In this document: positions 27,301-44,620 of the stretch, one piece after another
Layout of the letters: each line of letters opens with the position of its first letter
Numbering within the stretch: the first letter of the stretch is position 1
Made by a program: the position numbers and the translations under genes
From: Corallium rubrum
Lineage: Eukaryota; Cnidaria; Anthozoa; Scleralcyonacea; Coralliidae
Direction of reading: 5' to 3'
Assembly: GCA_964035015.1 (NCBI GenBank)
Contig: OZ036000.1
Location: 3,240,099 to 3,304,098, forward strand
DNA: 64,000 nucleotides
The notes under the pieces: model-generated
Seen by the model: the letters and a program-made list of their open reading frames with translations, nothing else
Told to the model about the DNA's origin: nothing
Database searches by the model: none

Positions 27301-30300
27301 CGACACGGCCACGTTGATCTGCGTCCCTCGTAATTCAGTCGCTGGCGGCGAGCAAGGATGATTACCCCCCTCCTTTATCCTTTTAAATAGTAGTAAACCT
27401 TTCCTTCTGTCAATCATGCAGCATTAAATATATTAGTCCACTAATTGGTTTATACTAAAAGTAGTTATGCATACATTAAAATACTCTCTACCTTCCTTCC
27501 ATTTTGCAGGGAGTGTGGAAAAAGAGCCATATCACTGGGAAAATGGAACCAACATATCCATCTTGGAAACGAAATCTTTTCCGATACTGCGTCACTCTTC
27601 CCGCGATCCTCGTCTCGCTTGTGGTGGTATTTGTCGTAATGATCGTCGTGTTCGAGTTCCAACGGTGGGTCGATGGCATGGATAATCCACCCAAGTGGTT
27701 GAAATTTGCACCCAAGATAGCATTAGCTGTGTCTATAGGAAAAATGGACGACATTTATAAAACTATTGCTTATAAATTAAACGATAAAGGTTAGAAATGA
27801 AGGCAGAAAATGCTCGGATTAATTTCCAGTTTCATAGTTAATCTGCATTTTTGAAAGTCAAAAATTCACTTTTTTGAATTCCTTTTTGTTGATATTCTAT
27901 TTTGTTTGTAGAAAATTACAGACTACAAGAAACTTATGAGAACCATCTTATTATTAAGTTGGTTTCAGTAAGTATTTTATAAAAATGAGAGCCCATGTTT
28001 TATATTTGACATAATTTAACGTTTTTTGAAAAGCTACGTTCAAAAAGTTACTGTTCATGACCCAAGATTTCGACACTCTGATCTAGTGTCTTCATCAGGG
28101 GTGATCGATGTGAAGACAGGTCCCATATTTATACTCTCGTAGAACCATTGATGACGTTATCTATCGACAAGATGCAAATAGACCACTTTCATAATAGAGA
28201 CTAATTTGAATATTCTTTTATGTGCATCTTAATAAGCCTTTCTGTGTTTGTAATTCAAAAGAATCTTTGCTTCATAACGAGGCCAGAAAGGCTAATTTAG
28301 ATGCACATAAAAGAATATTTAAAATGGTGGCCATTATGAAAGTGGTCTATAGGTTTGATAGATAACGACATCAACGGTTCTATGAGAGTATAAATATGGG
28401 ACCGGTCTTCACAACGATCACCCCTGACGAAGCACTAGATCGGAGTGTCGAAACGTTGGGTCATGAACAGTAACTTTTTAAGCTACGTTCAACTTTTAAG
28501 CCAGAGCAGCGTTAAACTATGTCTGATTCTTCACCTGGCTGTATTGGGAAGTTATTTCATGTTTATATTTGTTACTATGTATAAATGTATGTCTGTACAT
28601 GTTTGTCTGTATGTTTGTCTGTATGTACGTATGTTTGTCTGTATGTACGTATGTTTGTCTGTAGTACGTATGTTTGTCTGTATGTACGTATGTTTGTCTG
28701 TATGTATGTATGTTTGTCTGTATGTACGTACGTATGTTTGTCTGTATGTACATGTTTGTATGTACGTACGTATGTATGTATGTATGTATGTATGTATGTA
28801 TGCATGTATGTATGTATGTCTGTCTGTCTGTATGTATGTTTGCCTGTATGTTTGTCTGTATGTACGTATGTTTGTTTGTATGTACGTATGTTTGTCTGTA
28901 TATACGGTATGTTTATCTGTATGTATGTATGTACGTATGTTTGTTTGTATGTACGTATGTTTGTCTGTATGTACGTATGTTTATCTGTATGTACGTATGT
29001 TTATCTGTATGTACGTATGTTTATCTGTATGTACGTATGTTTGTCTGTATGTACGTATGTTTATCTGTATGTACATGTTTGTCTGTATGTACATGTTTGT
29101 ATGTATGTATGTATGTTTGTCTGTATGTACATGTATGTTTGTCTGTATGTACATGTTTGTATGTACGTATGTTTGTCTGTCTGTATGTATGTTTGTCTGT
29201 CTGTTTGTCTGTATGTATGTATGTTTGTCTGTATGTACGTATGTTTGTCTGTATATACGGTATGTTTGTTTGTTTGTTTGTTTGTTTGTTTGTTTGTTTG
29301 TCTGTATGTATGTACGTATGTTTGTCTGTATGTACGTATGTTTGTCTGTATGTACGTACGTATGTTTGTTTGTTAGTTTGTTTGTTTGTATGTACATATG
29401 CGTCTGTCTTTGCGTGTATTTTTTTTACCATCGTCCTCATCACTTCTTTATTTTTGTGATTATTATAGTTTCAGTTTTTCAACGCCTATCTATCGCTGTT
29501 CTACATCGCTTTCCACATGATGAACTTCGATAAACTAAAAACAGTGAGTGTAGCCTGTTGTATATCATGTATTTTGTTAAATGAAAAATAAAAATGCGTT
29601 TAATTTTATTAAACTAGACGATAGTGCCACGGCATAAAATTTCGACGAAAAATTTCTTATTAAAAGTTTCGTAAATATACTATATTTTGATGCTTTATAA
29701 AGGATGATATACTTAAAGAGCCTATGAAACGAAAATTAAGTTTGTCTTATTTGAAAGAACACTTAAAATTATAGAGTAACATCTTTGGCAGTTTTTCGTT
29801 TCCTTGTTTCGTTCTTGAGATACTTTTGAAATGTAAATTAAACATTTCGACGTCGTATATGCATAATGAGTTATCGGAGGTTAGATATCTTTTCTATTAT
29901 CAAACCAAATTAATTTGAATGAAGGATGTGGATGTGTTTCGCCCACACCAAATAATGTAGATCTTCAAGTGATTATTATATTTGATAAAAGATATACAAC
30001 TTTTTCGATAACTCATTATGCACGTGCGACGTCAAAATGTTTAATTTGCATATCAAACAAACTGAAATATATCAAGAACAAAGCAAGGAAACGAAAAACT
30101 GCAAAGCTCATATCATTTTAAGTGTTCTTTCAATATATATATAATCCAACGAGAACGCAAGTCATCGCAAGTTGGCAGTCACGCTATCTCAGCCAGCCGC
30201 TCTGAATAATTTCCCGAAAATGTTATGTACCGTGACAAAGTTAAAACTTGTTTAAAACACTCATGAAACCTTTATTTTGTTAATTTGGGTGTTCGAACGA

Positions 30301-33300
30301 CCGCCACAGAAATTCGTGACTGCCAACTTGCGATGACTTGCGTTCTCGTTTGATTAGGGCTTAACACTTTAAATTAAAAATTTACCCTTAAAGTTATTTT
30401 CAATGTTATTCCCTGGCGAAATATATTCCAGGTGTCCACGAAAAGAATTAACATCAACTTTTTCTTCGTCTGCAGCAACTAGGAGCTCTTCTCATCACCA
30501 AACAAGTCATTGGCAACGTGAAGGAAGCTCTTGTCCCGTTTGTGAAGCAGAAAGTCAAAGAATGGAAGAAAAAGAAAGACGAAGCTAAAAAGAAAAAGGA
30601 GCAAGAAAAACAGGCACAGGTTCAAGGTACAGCGGCTGCTACCACTGGTGTGACAGCCACTGCTACCACTAGTGCTACAGCCACGACGCCTGATAAACCG
30701 AATGAATTGGACACAGTCAAGACGAAACAACCTGAAATAGAAGCTGGTATGCCAGTCTACGAGGTAAAGTATTCAAATGTTAATACACATAACATAATAC
30801 AGTAGCGGCGCCACGGGGAGGACTGGGGGGGGGGGGGGGGGGACACGTCTCCCCCAGTTCTCTCGATTTTCCAATTCGTCCAAATTCGAGGAGAAAAGTT
30901 TTTGTGTTTTTGTTGTTGGGTTTTTTTTGGGGGGAGGGGGCTAGGTTTTTGACTGAGATTTGAAATCTGGCTCATGGGAACCTGGTATAAGGGCAGACAA
31001 CCTACCTAAATAAACTTTTGAATATAAGAATGAAGACAAGTAATAAAACACCTTAAAATTATTGTGATTTTATTTATTTTTTTTTTATTTTTTAATATCG
31101 ATGATTCGAAATAGAATGGCACTGTTAGATATCTCTCTTAATTTTTTGACAATATCTAGTAATTGTCCAAGAAATATCCCATACAAAGACCTGAAAGGTG
31201 TACTTTTTACTGTTTTTTATGACGTTTTATAATTTTCAAAATTCTGTAAAATCTCCCCCAAAATGCATGAAATGGCATTTCAGACTCTAGATTTCAAAAT
31301 TTTCCGGGGGAGCATGCCCTCGGGGCCCCCTAGTGATCACGCCTTCGGCGCTCGCATTGTTCCCCCCCCCCCCCCCCCACTTCTCGGCCCTTGGCGCCGC
31401 CACTGACATAATATACATTTAGGTGGCCAATTTCAAAAACGCCGTTTAACCATCGTTTACGATAATCAGTGTTTAAACGAATTTTAAAATGCCTATGAAG
31501 CGAAAATTATTATTGTCTTAAATGAAAGAACTCTTAAAACGACAAAGTAACATCTTTTGCAGATCTTCGTTTCCGTGCCTCGTTGTGGAGATATTTCAAT
31601 TTTTTTGATATGCAAATTAAACACTTTGACGTCACACGTGTATAATGATTTACCGGAGAAAGTTCTATATCTTTGCTATTATCAAACGAAATCACTTCGA
31701 AGCCGATCCTGTGCGTCTATTTCGCATACAGCATTAGACATATAGATTTTTAATTGATTTCGTTTGATAATAGCAAAGATACCGAACCTTCTCTGATAAC
31801 TCATTATACACGTGTGATGTCAAAGTGTTTAATTTGCATATCAAAGAAACTGAAATATCTCAACAACGAAGCACGGAAACGAAGATCTGCAAAAGATGTT
31901 ACGTTGTAGTTTTAAGAGTTCTTTCATTTAAGACAATAATAATTCAATAATAGTTCCCCGAGGGATCGGACAATGAGTCTTTTGTTAAATAGCTGCGTTT
32001 CCGTTAGATTTTTCGCCAGGTTTAGGCTGTTTAGCTGGATATTCACTGAGCAGTTGTAGCCCAAGGTACATCTGGCTACCATATCATCTTAGTCATACTC
32101 AAGAGTGTATAACTTTATTTCCAGGATACATTTGAAGACTACCTCGAGATGTTCATTCAATTCGGTTACGTTGTCTTGTTCTCCAGTGCATTTCCGCTGG
32201 CAGGCTTGTTTGCTTTACTCAATAACGTCGTCGAAATACGAAGTGATGCTTTCAAAATGTGTACCAATCTCCAAAGACCATTTGGCGTGCGTGTCGAAAA
32301 TATTGGAACATGGCAGGTAAAGACTGGGAAAGAGTCTCGAATTTCCTTAGAATACCAACCACTGATCTCAAATAATAGACTCATTATACTGGATAGAGCA
32401 TCCGGTGCTCGCCGTGAAGTCGGAATAAATTAGTCGCGGCCATTTCAAGTGGGACCCACTTGGTTTTCATACAGCCACTTTTAAGTTCTCCCATAGCGAC
32501 AGATACATGTTACAAAAATTTAGCTGGTTTTCGTAAAAAACCCGATCATTTAAAGCGAAAACCAGAGGCGAAAACTATGATTCAGCAATAATGTGGGTCC
32601 CACCGGATATGGTGGCCGCGAGATTTTCAGCCTCACTTCCGACTTCAATTTTTGCCACGTGCGAAACAATAGATGCTCTATCCAGTATAATGAGTATATT
32701 ATTTGAGATCAGTGATACCAACTCATCCCAATTTTTCTAGCACGATTTTGATCGGCTGTTTTGACTAGAAAATCGATCATAAATTTAACCATTTTAGTGT
32801 CAAAGACGTACTGTAGTATTTATTCTGGCTAACGCCAGACGAATTTATTCACCTCTGGGGAAGCCCTCGGACAGGAATGAGTTATAAACTATCTCTCTAA
32901 CTCTTTCCTGTCCAAATCGGTCTTTGGTATTTTATTCTGGCTAACGCCAGGCGATTTTATTCACCTCTGGGGAAGCCCTCGGACAGGAATAAGTTAAGGT
33001 TTAAAATATAATTTTTTTGTAGGACGCCATGGAGATGATGGGAGTAGTTGCTGTGATTGTTAATCTTGCACTTCTCGGAATGGGAGGATCTTTGAATCGT
33101 ATGTTTCCAAATATGACTTCTGCCCAGAGGATAATACTGATCGTCGTTCTCGAGGTACGTACTGCAGGCAGAATTCTGGGTTAGGGAAGCACGGATGGCG
33201 TGTGCTGTTAGGGCGCTGCCTCTCACCAATAGTTACGCCCGGTTGGACGGGGTTATGTGAGTAGAGTTTAGTTGGTCTCTCCTGTGCTTCGAGGGTTTTT

Positions 33301-34719
33301 CACCGGGTTCTCCGGTTTTCCTCCCTCCGTAAAACCAACACCTAGGTCTTAGCTGTAATTCGTGAGCCGATGATTATTGTATATGCGCATATGATTATTG
33401 TATAGAACATGCGCAATATAAATTGTAAATATTATTATTATATATAGGTGAGAACAAATCATTGCGGCTGCACTGGACTGCAGGCCTTCTGTATCAATGA
33501 GGTCATCAATGAGTGAGAGAGACCGACTAATCCAAGATGGATGTTAATGAGTCCTTTTTACAAAAATAGTTGAACGTCTGAAGGAATAAACTTTCGGGCA
33601 AAAAGAATGTCCGAATATGTTTCCGTTCGAACAAAAAGGACGACAATGCGAACATTTGAAATATAGTAAGGTTAGATATACTGCCGAAACAGAGAACGTA
33701 GGAGTCTAACGTTTCGAGCGAAGGCCCTTCGTCAGAGGCCCTGAAGGGCATTCGCTCGAAACGTTAGACTCCTACGTTCTCTGTTTCGGTAGTATATCTA
33801 ACCTTACTATATTTCGATTGTTGTTTCAACACTGCCTACGCAGCACGCTACTTTTATTACACAATGCGAACATTTTACGGCGCAAACTTTCGATTATGTA
33901 ATATATTTGGGTGGATGCTGATTTGCATTAAGTATCAATAATTTCACTGCGAGATGCGAGAAATATTGATTGACTGGATTTCACACACGTTAATAAGTTG
34001 TGTTATATTTAGCACTTAGTTCTTGGAATCAAGTTCGCTGTGTCTTATGCAATTCCTGATATACCAGAATGGGTTGAAGATGAGATTGCTAAGGTGGAAT
34101 TCAAACGACGGGAGGCAGAGAAAGCAGAAAAGGTCAGTTCTATGTAATCCTTTGTAATTCATACATTCATACACTGTAGTTGGTGATGGTGGACCGGTGG
34201 TAGTGATCGTGGTGTAAGTGGTGATAGTGGGAGTGGTAATGATGATGGTGGTGTTCAGCTAGTGGTGATAACAATGATGGTGGTAATGGTAATGGTTGGT
34301 GATAGTGGTAAGGATGGTAATGGTGGTGGTAGCAATGATGGTCGTGGTAATGTTTGTGGTAATGGTGATAAGGATAATAGTGGTAAGGATGGTAATGGTG
34401 GTGGTGGTAATGGCAATTATGGTGGTAGCAATGTTGTTGGTGGTAATAGTGGTAATGGTGGTAGTGTCCAATAACGGGACCCCGTTATTGGAGCTTGCCT
34501 CTGTGGGTAATCGCTGCCATTTCTTGGCAAAACTTGTAAATAATAAATAAATAAATACATGGTGGTGGTAATGGTGGTGGTGCTATGGGTGGTTTTAACA
34601 AAACCAACTCTGCTAAAGCCTTTAATTTCGTGTCTTATTTCTTCGCAAATAAACTTTTTCTCTTGACTCTACAGATCGCTCAAAGGAACTCGAGTGCACA
34701 AAAAACAAAGACTTCTTAA
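24338..34719 (+). CDS. ANO8: Anoctamin-8 (TMEM16H) orthologue
   Basis: Thirteen phase-consistent exons: 24338-24371, 25177-25227, 25510-25965, 26171-26287, 26381-26670, 27510-27789, 27912-27967, 29469-29543, 30476-30763, 32125-32316, 33023-33154, 34013-34132, 34675-34719; 711 residues. N-terminal cytosolic domain ([13 protein letters not shown]); first TM region with [20 protein letters not shown] and [16 protein letters not shown]; then [16 protein letters not shown]; a cytosolic loop rich in KKKD and TATATT (residues about 470-545); then [37 protein letters not shown] and the last TM with [16 protein letters not shown]. These match ANO8 more closely than ANO10. TMEM16 proteins are channels or lipid scramblases; ANO8 is described as an ER-plasma-membrane tether acting in calcium signalling. 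The central loop and the C-terminal tail are much shorter than in human ANO8 (over 1200 residues), which lacks conserved sequence there anyway. Confidence 0.95.
24985..25075 (+). mobile_element. 5S-rRNA-like SINE, decayed copy
   Basis: Contains GCGGTTAGTACTTATAGATA then GGTGACCGC and CTCGTGTGAGCAG, matching the 5S-like head shared by the copies at 16317, 27095 and 33175. The body is missing. Confidence 0.45.
25281..25480 (+). repeat. Minisatellite with open reading frame, ANO8 intron 2
   Basis: About nine units built on GAACCATTTGTGGG plus GCCGCGGT variants. One plus-strand frame is open through the array and stays in frame with ANO8 exon 3, giving EPFVGRG-type repeats, but there is no ATG and no upstream acceptor. 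Confidence 0.85.
26679..27081. mobile_element. Foldback element, ANO8 intron 5
   Basis: About 400-bp imperfect palindrome: left arm begins TACACACGCAAAAACGCACA, right arm read on the minus strand TACACACGTATAAAAACGCA. The interior is filled with repeated CTGTATCAG and CAGATCTG motifs. No ORF. Confidence 0.75.
27095..27365 (+). mobile_element. 5S-rRNA-like SINE, copy 2
   Basis: Begins GACGGGGTTAGTACTTGAAT, continues with TTGGTCTCTCCTGTACGTGC, TTTTTCGCCGGGCTCTC and TTTTCCTCCCT. Shares head and body with copies at 16317-16565 and 33175-33365. Confidence 0.65.
28022..28495. mobile_element. Large foldback with hammerhead-like motif in each arm
   Basis: Arms of about 200 bp (28022-28225 and 28290-28495). 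Left arm on the minus strand: ACCC, CTGATGA, A, stem GACACT/AGTGTC, GAAA, then GGGT. Right arm on the plus strand (about 28420-28462): ACCC, CTGACGA, a paired GCACT/AGTGT stem, GAAACGTT, GGGT. Both read outwards. Located in ANO8 intron 7. The centre (ACATAAAAGAATATTT) recurs near 42800. Confidence 0.6.
28574..29396 (+). repeat. (TGTM)n / (TGTACGTATGTTTGTC)n array
   Basis: About 820 bp of tetranucleotides (TGTC, TGTA, TGTT) with a 16-bp higher-order unit. Lies immediately before ANO8 exon 8. All three frames are open in places because the repeat lacks stops. Confidence 0.95.
29719..30135. repeat. Inverted repeat family F1, copy 2
   Basis: Arms of about 150 bp containing CCTATGAAACGAAAATTA, AACATCTTTGGCAG and TCGTTTCCTTG, complementary to AAGCAAGGAAACGAAAAACTG and partners. 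Homologous to 31490-31945 and to the outer arms of 12064-13255. Confidence 0.75.
30144..30356. mobile_element. MITE with about 36-bp inverted ends
   Basis: Ends share AACGAGAACGCAAGTCATCG and the following GCAAGTTGGCAGTCACG. About 210 bp, no ORF. Confidence 0.75.
30800..31405. mobile_element. hAT-like MITE with 8-bp target duplication and G/C runs
   Basis: Left end CAGTAGCGGCGCCA, right end on the minus strand CAGTGGCGGCGCCA. Flanked by the exact 8-bp repeat ACATAATA (792-799 and 31406-31413; left copy at 30792-30799). An 18-G run (30825-30842) and a 17-C run (31362-31378) sit symmetrically inside the ends. In ANO8 intron 9. Confidence 0.88.
31490..31945. repeat. Inverted repeat family F1, copy 3
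   Basis: About 455-bp palindrome with arms containing GCCTATGAAGCGAAAATTAT and TTTGACGTCACACGTGTATAAT, matching the arms at 29719-30135. Confidence 0.8.
32815..32998 (+). repeat. Two-copy direct repeat (CTGGCTAACGCCAG)
   Basis: Two copies of a roughly 100-bp unit with CTGGCTAACGCCAGACGA, CACCTCTGGGGAAGCCCTCG and ACAGGAATGAGTTA, just before ANO8 exon 11. Confidence 0.75.
33175..33365 (+). mobile_element. 5S-like SINE, copy 3 (partly deleted head)
   Basis: CGGTTGGACGGGGTTA is followed directly by the body TTGGTCTCTCCTGTGCTTCG, TTTTTCACCGGGTTCTCC and CCTAGGTCTTAGCTG. The TACTTGGATGGGTGACC part of the head is missing. Confidence 0.6.
33658..33858. mobile_element. Penelope-like foldback family P1, copy 1
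   Basis: Perfect-looking arms of about 75 bp: ATATAGTAAGGTTAGATATA, GCCGAAACAGAGAACGTAGG and AGTCTAACGTTTCGAGCG; ends with ACTGCCTACGCAGCACGCTA. Two more copies lie at 35236-35458 and 39893-40098. Confidence 0.7.
34178..34585 (+). repeat. (GGTGGTAAT)n-like array
   Basis: Degenerate GGT/AAT triplets in ANO8 intron 12, interrupted around 34470-34555. Confidence 0.9.
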
Positions 34720-35658
34720 AAAAACGTTCAATCTTCGTTTTATAGCCATTTATACTAATGGAATACATAAAAAGCAAGTTAAATACAATATGAACTTGAA
34801 CTTTCTTATACAAACAAACGAATTGGTCGTCTGTAATCATTGTAATATATTGTAATTTTACACTTATTTATTTAGTTTTTAGAGATAGGGTGTTTTTGAA
34901 ATTTGTTAAGAGAGGTAAAGTAGTTGGCTAGGTTTTCGTTCAAGATAATATATGTACTGTGTTGTTTTCTCACCGCTTTTAATTTAGCAACAACTAAAGG
35001 CGTTTAATAAAACTCCGGGCTCACCTGACGTACATATTAAACTCCGCATGCGCAAGCGCCGTATGAATTAAAATTTTAAAACAGGTTTCCGATGTATCGT
35101 GGTATAGTTGGTAGTTTGTGGGCATGTTTAGCTGAAGACGATCTTTCCAAGTAACAGTTTATTAGGATCAATTCAAGAATTGCCTCATTCTTTAAAAAAC
35201 CCGCCCGGTTAAATTGAGCAGGGAATAACAATCGAAATATAGTAAGGTTAGATATACTGCCGAAACAGAGAACGCAGGAGTCTAACGTTTCGAGCGAAGG
35301 CCCTTCGTCAGAGAAAAACGTGGGCCTTCTCTCTGACGATGGGCCTTCGCTCGAAACGTTACACTCCTACGTTCTCTGTTTCGGCAGTATATCTAACCTT
35401 ACTATATTTCGATTGTTGTTTCTACACTGCCTACGCAGCACGCTACTTTTATGAGCAGAGAATAGTTCCTTGCTCAATTTAGCGCGGGTTTTTTTAAAGA
35501 ACGCGGCTATGAACCGCAACAAAATGTTGGAGGGCTTTATCTTTCAACTCGATCGACAATTTGAACGCAAACACAACAATATCACAATCGTAATGCATGA
35601 CATACCGAGTAGAGTATCACCCAGCCGGAATCAAAGCTTCACTCACGTTCATTATAAT
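34720..35658. other. Intergenic spacer between convergent ANO8 and SKA1
   Basis: Holds the 3' ends of both genes. AATAAA at 35006-35011 is a candidate ANO8 polyadenylation signal. The foldback at 35236-35458 occupies the middle. Nothing else recognisable. Confidence 0.6.
35236..35458. mobile_element. Penelope-like foldback family P1, copy 2
   Basis: Same arms as 33658-33858, with CTGACGATGGGCCTTCGCTC and GAAACGTTA in the right arm and the CTACGCAGCACGCTACTTTT tail. Confidence 0.7.
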
Positions 35659-43033
<7,375 letters not shown>

Positions 43034-44620
43034 TTATATCAAATGTTCAGAATGTCCATATGTTGATGAAGATTCTGTCAACGATCCACTTTGATCGTTC
43101 TTCGACATCAACTGAGGCGAACCATCGCTTGCTTTCGGGACGTAGAACATGGGTTGGTGGGGGAACTTTTTGAATTTTGGACTGATTGCTGACTGAGGGC
43201 TAGTCGCTGAACTGTTTAAGCTTTTCGAGGTGTTCTTTGGTTTAAAAAAAGAATGCTTGCTGATGTTTCTTGTTTTGGTTTTCTCTAGTGGAAAACTAAT
43301 AGAACTCGGTCTGCCGGATGCTGGTTTGTGTTGTGCTGTGGCGGTGGTATTTTTCACGTAATGTGGCATTGAACTTGTTCCGGTCCAGAAAGGTTCAAGT
43401 TCGAACACGTTGCGATGGTCTTTCGCAGGAGGAGAAGGTTTAAGGTCATTTCTCGGAGCATCGAACTTTGGACTACTCAGTGAAACTAGTTCATAATGTT
43501 CATCTGTTTCAGTCCCAGTTAAATCGCAGTTAAAAAAATCGGGATTACTTTCCAGTGAAGCGGTCTCCGAAAAGCGTTTCCTCTGCGCATGTCTAATACA
43601 GGTCTCAGCAAACTCCTTGACATCTCTATCCTTAAAACTTAATCTTTTCTCAATGGCGTCTCCTTCGGATTGAATGCGTCGAAGAGGAGGCTTCTGCTTC
43701 CGTGTGGCGTTCTTTTCATTAGTTTTGATTCCTTCTGTGGTTCTGGATTTGCTGGAGTTCAGTGGAGAGTTATAACCAGACTTACTGAGGCGACCTGACC
43801 CGTTTTTATTAGAGCTTCCTGCGTTTAATCCATTGTTTGCATTTCTAGCTGAAATATTTACCCAAGAAGTCCCAACGTTTTTTGATATATGATTAGGACC
43901 TTCATGAAGTTTCTCATTAATTTTGATATGTTCTTGATCAGCTTGAGATGACACTGACAAAATTAGCTCATTCTCGTTCGAGATACTCCTCCGTGAATTT
44001 GCCCCATGTTGTTGGATCCCCGTTGTTGTTTGTGATAATTGCTGCGAGACCCCCTCTAGCTCGGTCCCACTTAGCCGAACAGTTTCCCAGTCTGTAACTA
44101 GCACTTTGGCAAACCCGGAAGGCAACAGCACTTCACTATTGAGATTCTTTCCATATTTCCCTCGAACAGATTGCCCATCGATATTAGTCCCACTGTCCGT
44201 ATTTGTCTCACTTCGACAAACTTCATCGATATTATCATTTTCTTTCACGACATCCATCTTTATTTGAACTTCGTCGCCAACAAAAGACGGCTTAGCTTCG
44301 TTATTATTCGTTGGAAAAGAAATTCCTTTGGAATTCGTCACGCAGTTATTGATAAGGTCTTTCAAAGCTTTCTCTAGCTCTTGTATCGTTCTCGTATCGC
44401 GAGAGTTCTTAGTGAACGGTTCCTGCGGTGTACACTTTTTGATGTCCAAATCTTTGTCTTTGACATGATTACTTTCTCGACGCGCTTTCGTAGTCGGTGC
44501 TTTCTCGCCATCCCTTCTTTTGTATGAAGTTCTCTGAACCCAACGTTGAAGACGAGAACTTATTTGGTCCGAAAAAGAAAAAGGACCACTGTTTGGTTTT
44601 CCCGCCTCCTTCACCGACAT
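43034..44620 (-). CDS. Unrecognised disordered protein, single large exon
   Basis: An uninterrupted minus-strand ORF of 528 residues from the ATG at 44620 (MSVKEAGKP). The sequence around it is AT-rich while the ORF is not, which supports coding. Composition is Ser/Asn/Lys/Thr-rich with no TM segment, signal peptide or catalytic motif seen. Visible features: a basic patch SSRLQRWVQRTSYKRRDGEK near the N-terminus; possible 14-3-3-type sites PPLRRIQSEGD and EKRLSFKD; an acidic/aromatic stretch DFFNCDLTGTETDEHYEL followed by FELEPFWTG; a C-terminal SGSLTESSSTYGHSEHLI. The sequence just 5' of the ATG, TTTTATAG, looks like a splice acceptor, so a 5' non-coding exon is possible. Function unknown; disorder with short linear motifs suggests a scaffold or regulatory adaptor, but that is only a guess. 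Confidence 0.65.
   Translation of the reverse strand: MSVKEAGKPNSGPFSFSDQISSRLQRWVQRTSYKRRDGEKAPTTKARRESNHVKDKDLDIKKCTPQEPFTKNSRDTRTIQELEKALKDLINNCVTNSKGISFPTNNNEAKPSFVGDEVQIKMDVVKENDNIDEVCRSETNTDSGTNIDGQSVRGKYGKNLNSEVLLPSGFAKVLVTDWETVRLSGTELEGVSQQLSQTTTGIQQHGANSRRSISNENELILSVSSQADQEHIKINEKLHEGPNHISKNVGTSWVNISARNANNGLNAGSSNKNGSGRLSKSGYNSPLNSSKSRTTEGIKTNEKNATRKQKPPLRRIQSEGDAIEKRLSFKDRDVKEFAETCIRHAQRKRFSETASLESNPDFFNCDLTGTETDEHYELVSLSSPKFDAPRNDLKPSPPAKDHRNVFELEPFWTGTSSMPHYVKNTTATAQHKPASGRPSSISFPLEKTKTRNISKHSFFKPKNTSKSLNSSATSPQSAISPKFKKFPHQPMFYVPKASDGSPQLMSKNDQSGSLTESSSTYGHSEHLI

Noticed and set aside
27097-27417. 106-codon minus-strand ORF
   Set aside because: Lies across the 5S-like SINE copy in ANO8 intron 5 and recurs in other copies with different frames.
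28445-29533. 362-codon ORF rich in Val, Cys, Tyr and Met
   Set aside because: It is translation of the TGTM/TGTACGTATG microsatellite; other frames of both strands are open too. Only ANO8 exon 8 at 29469-29543, in its own frame, is real.
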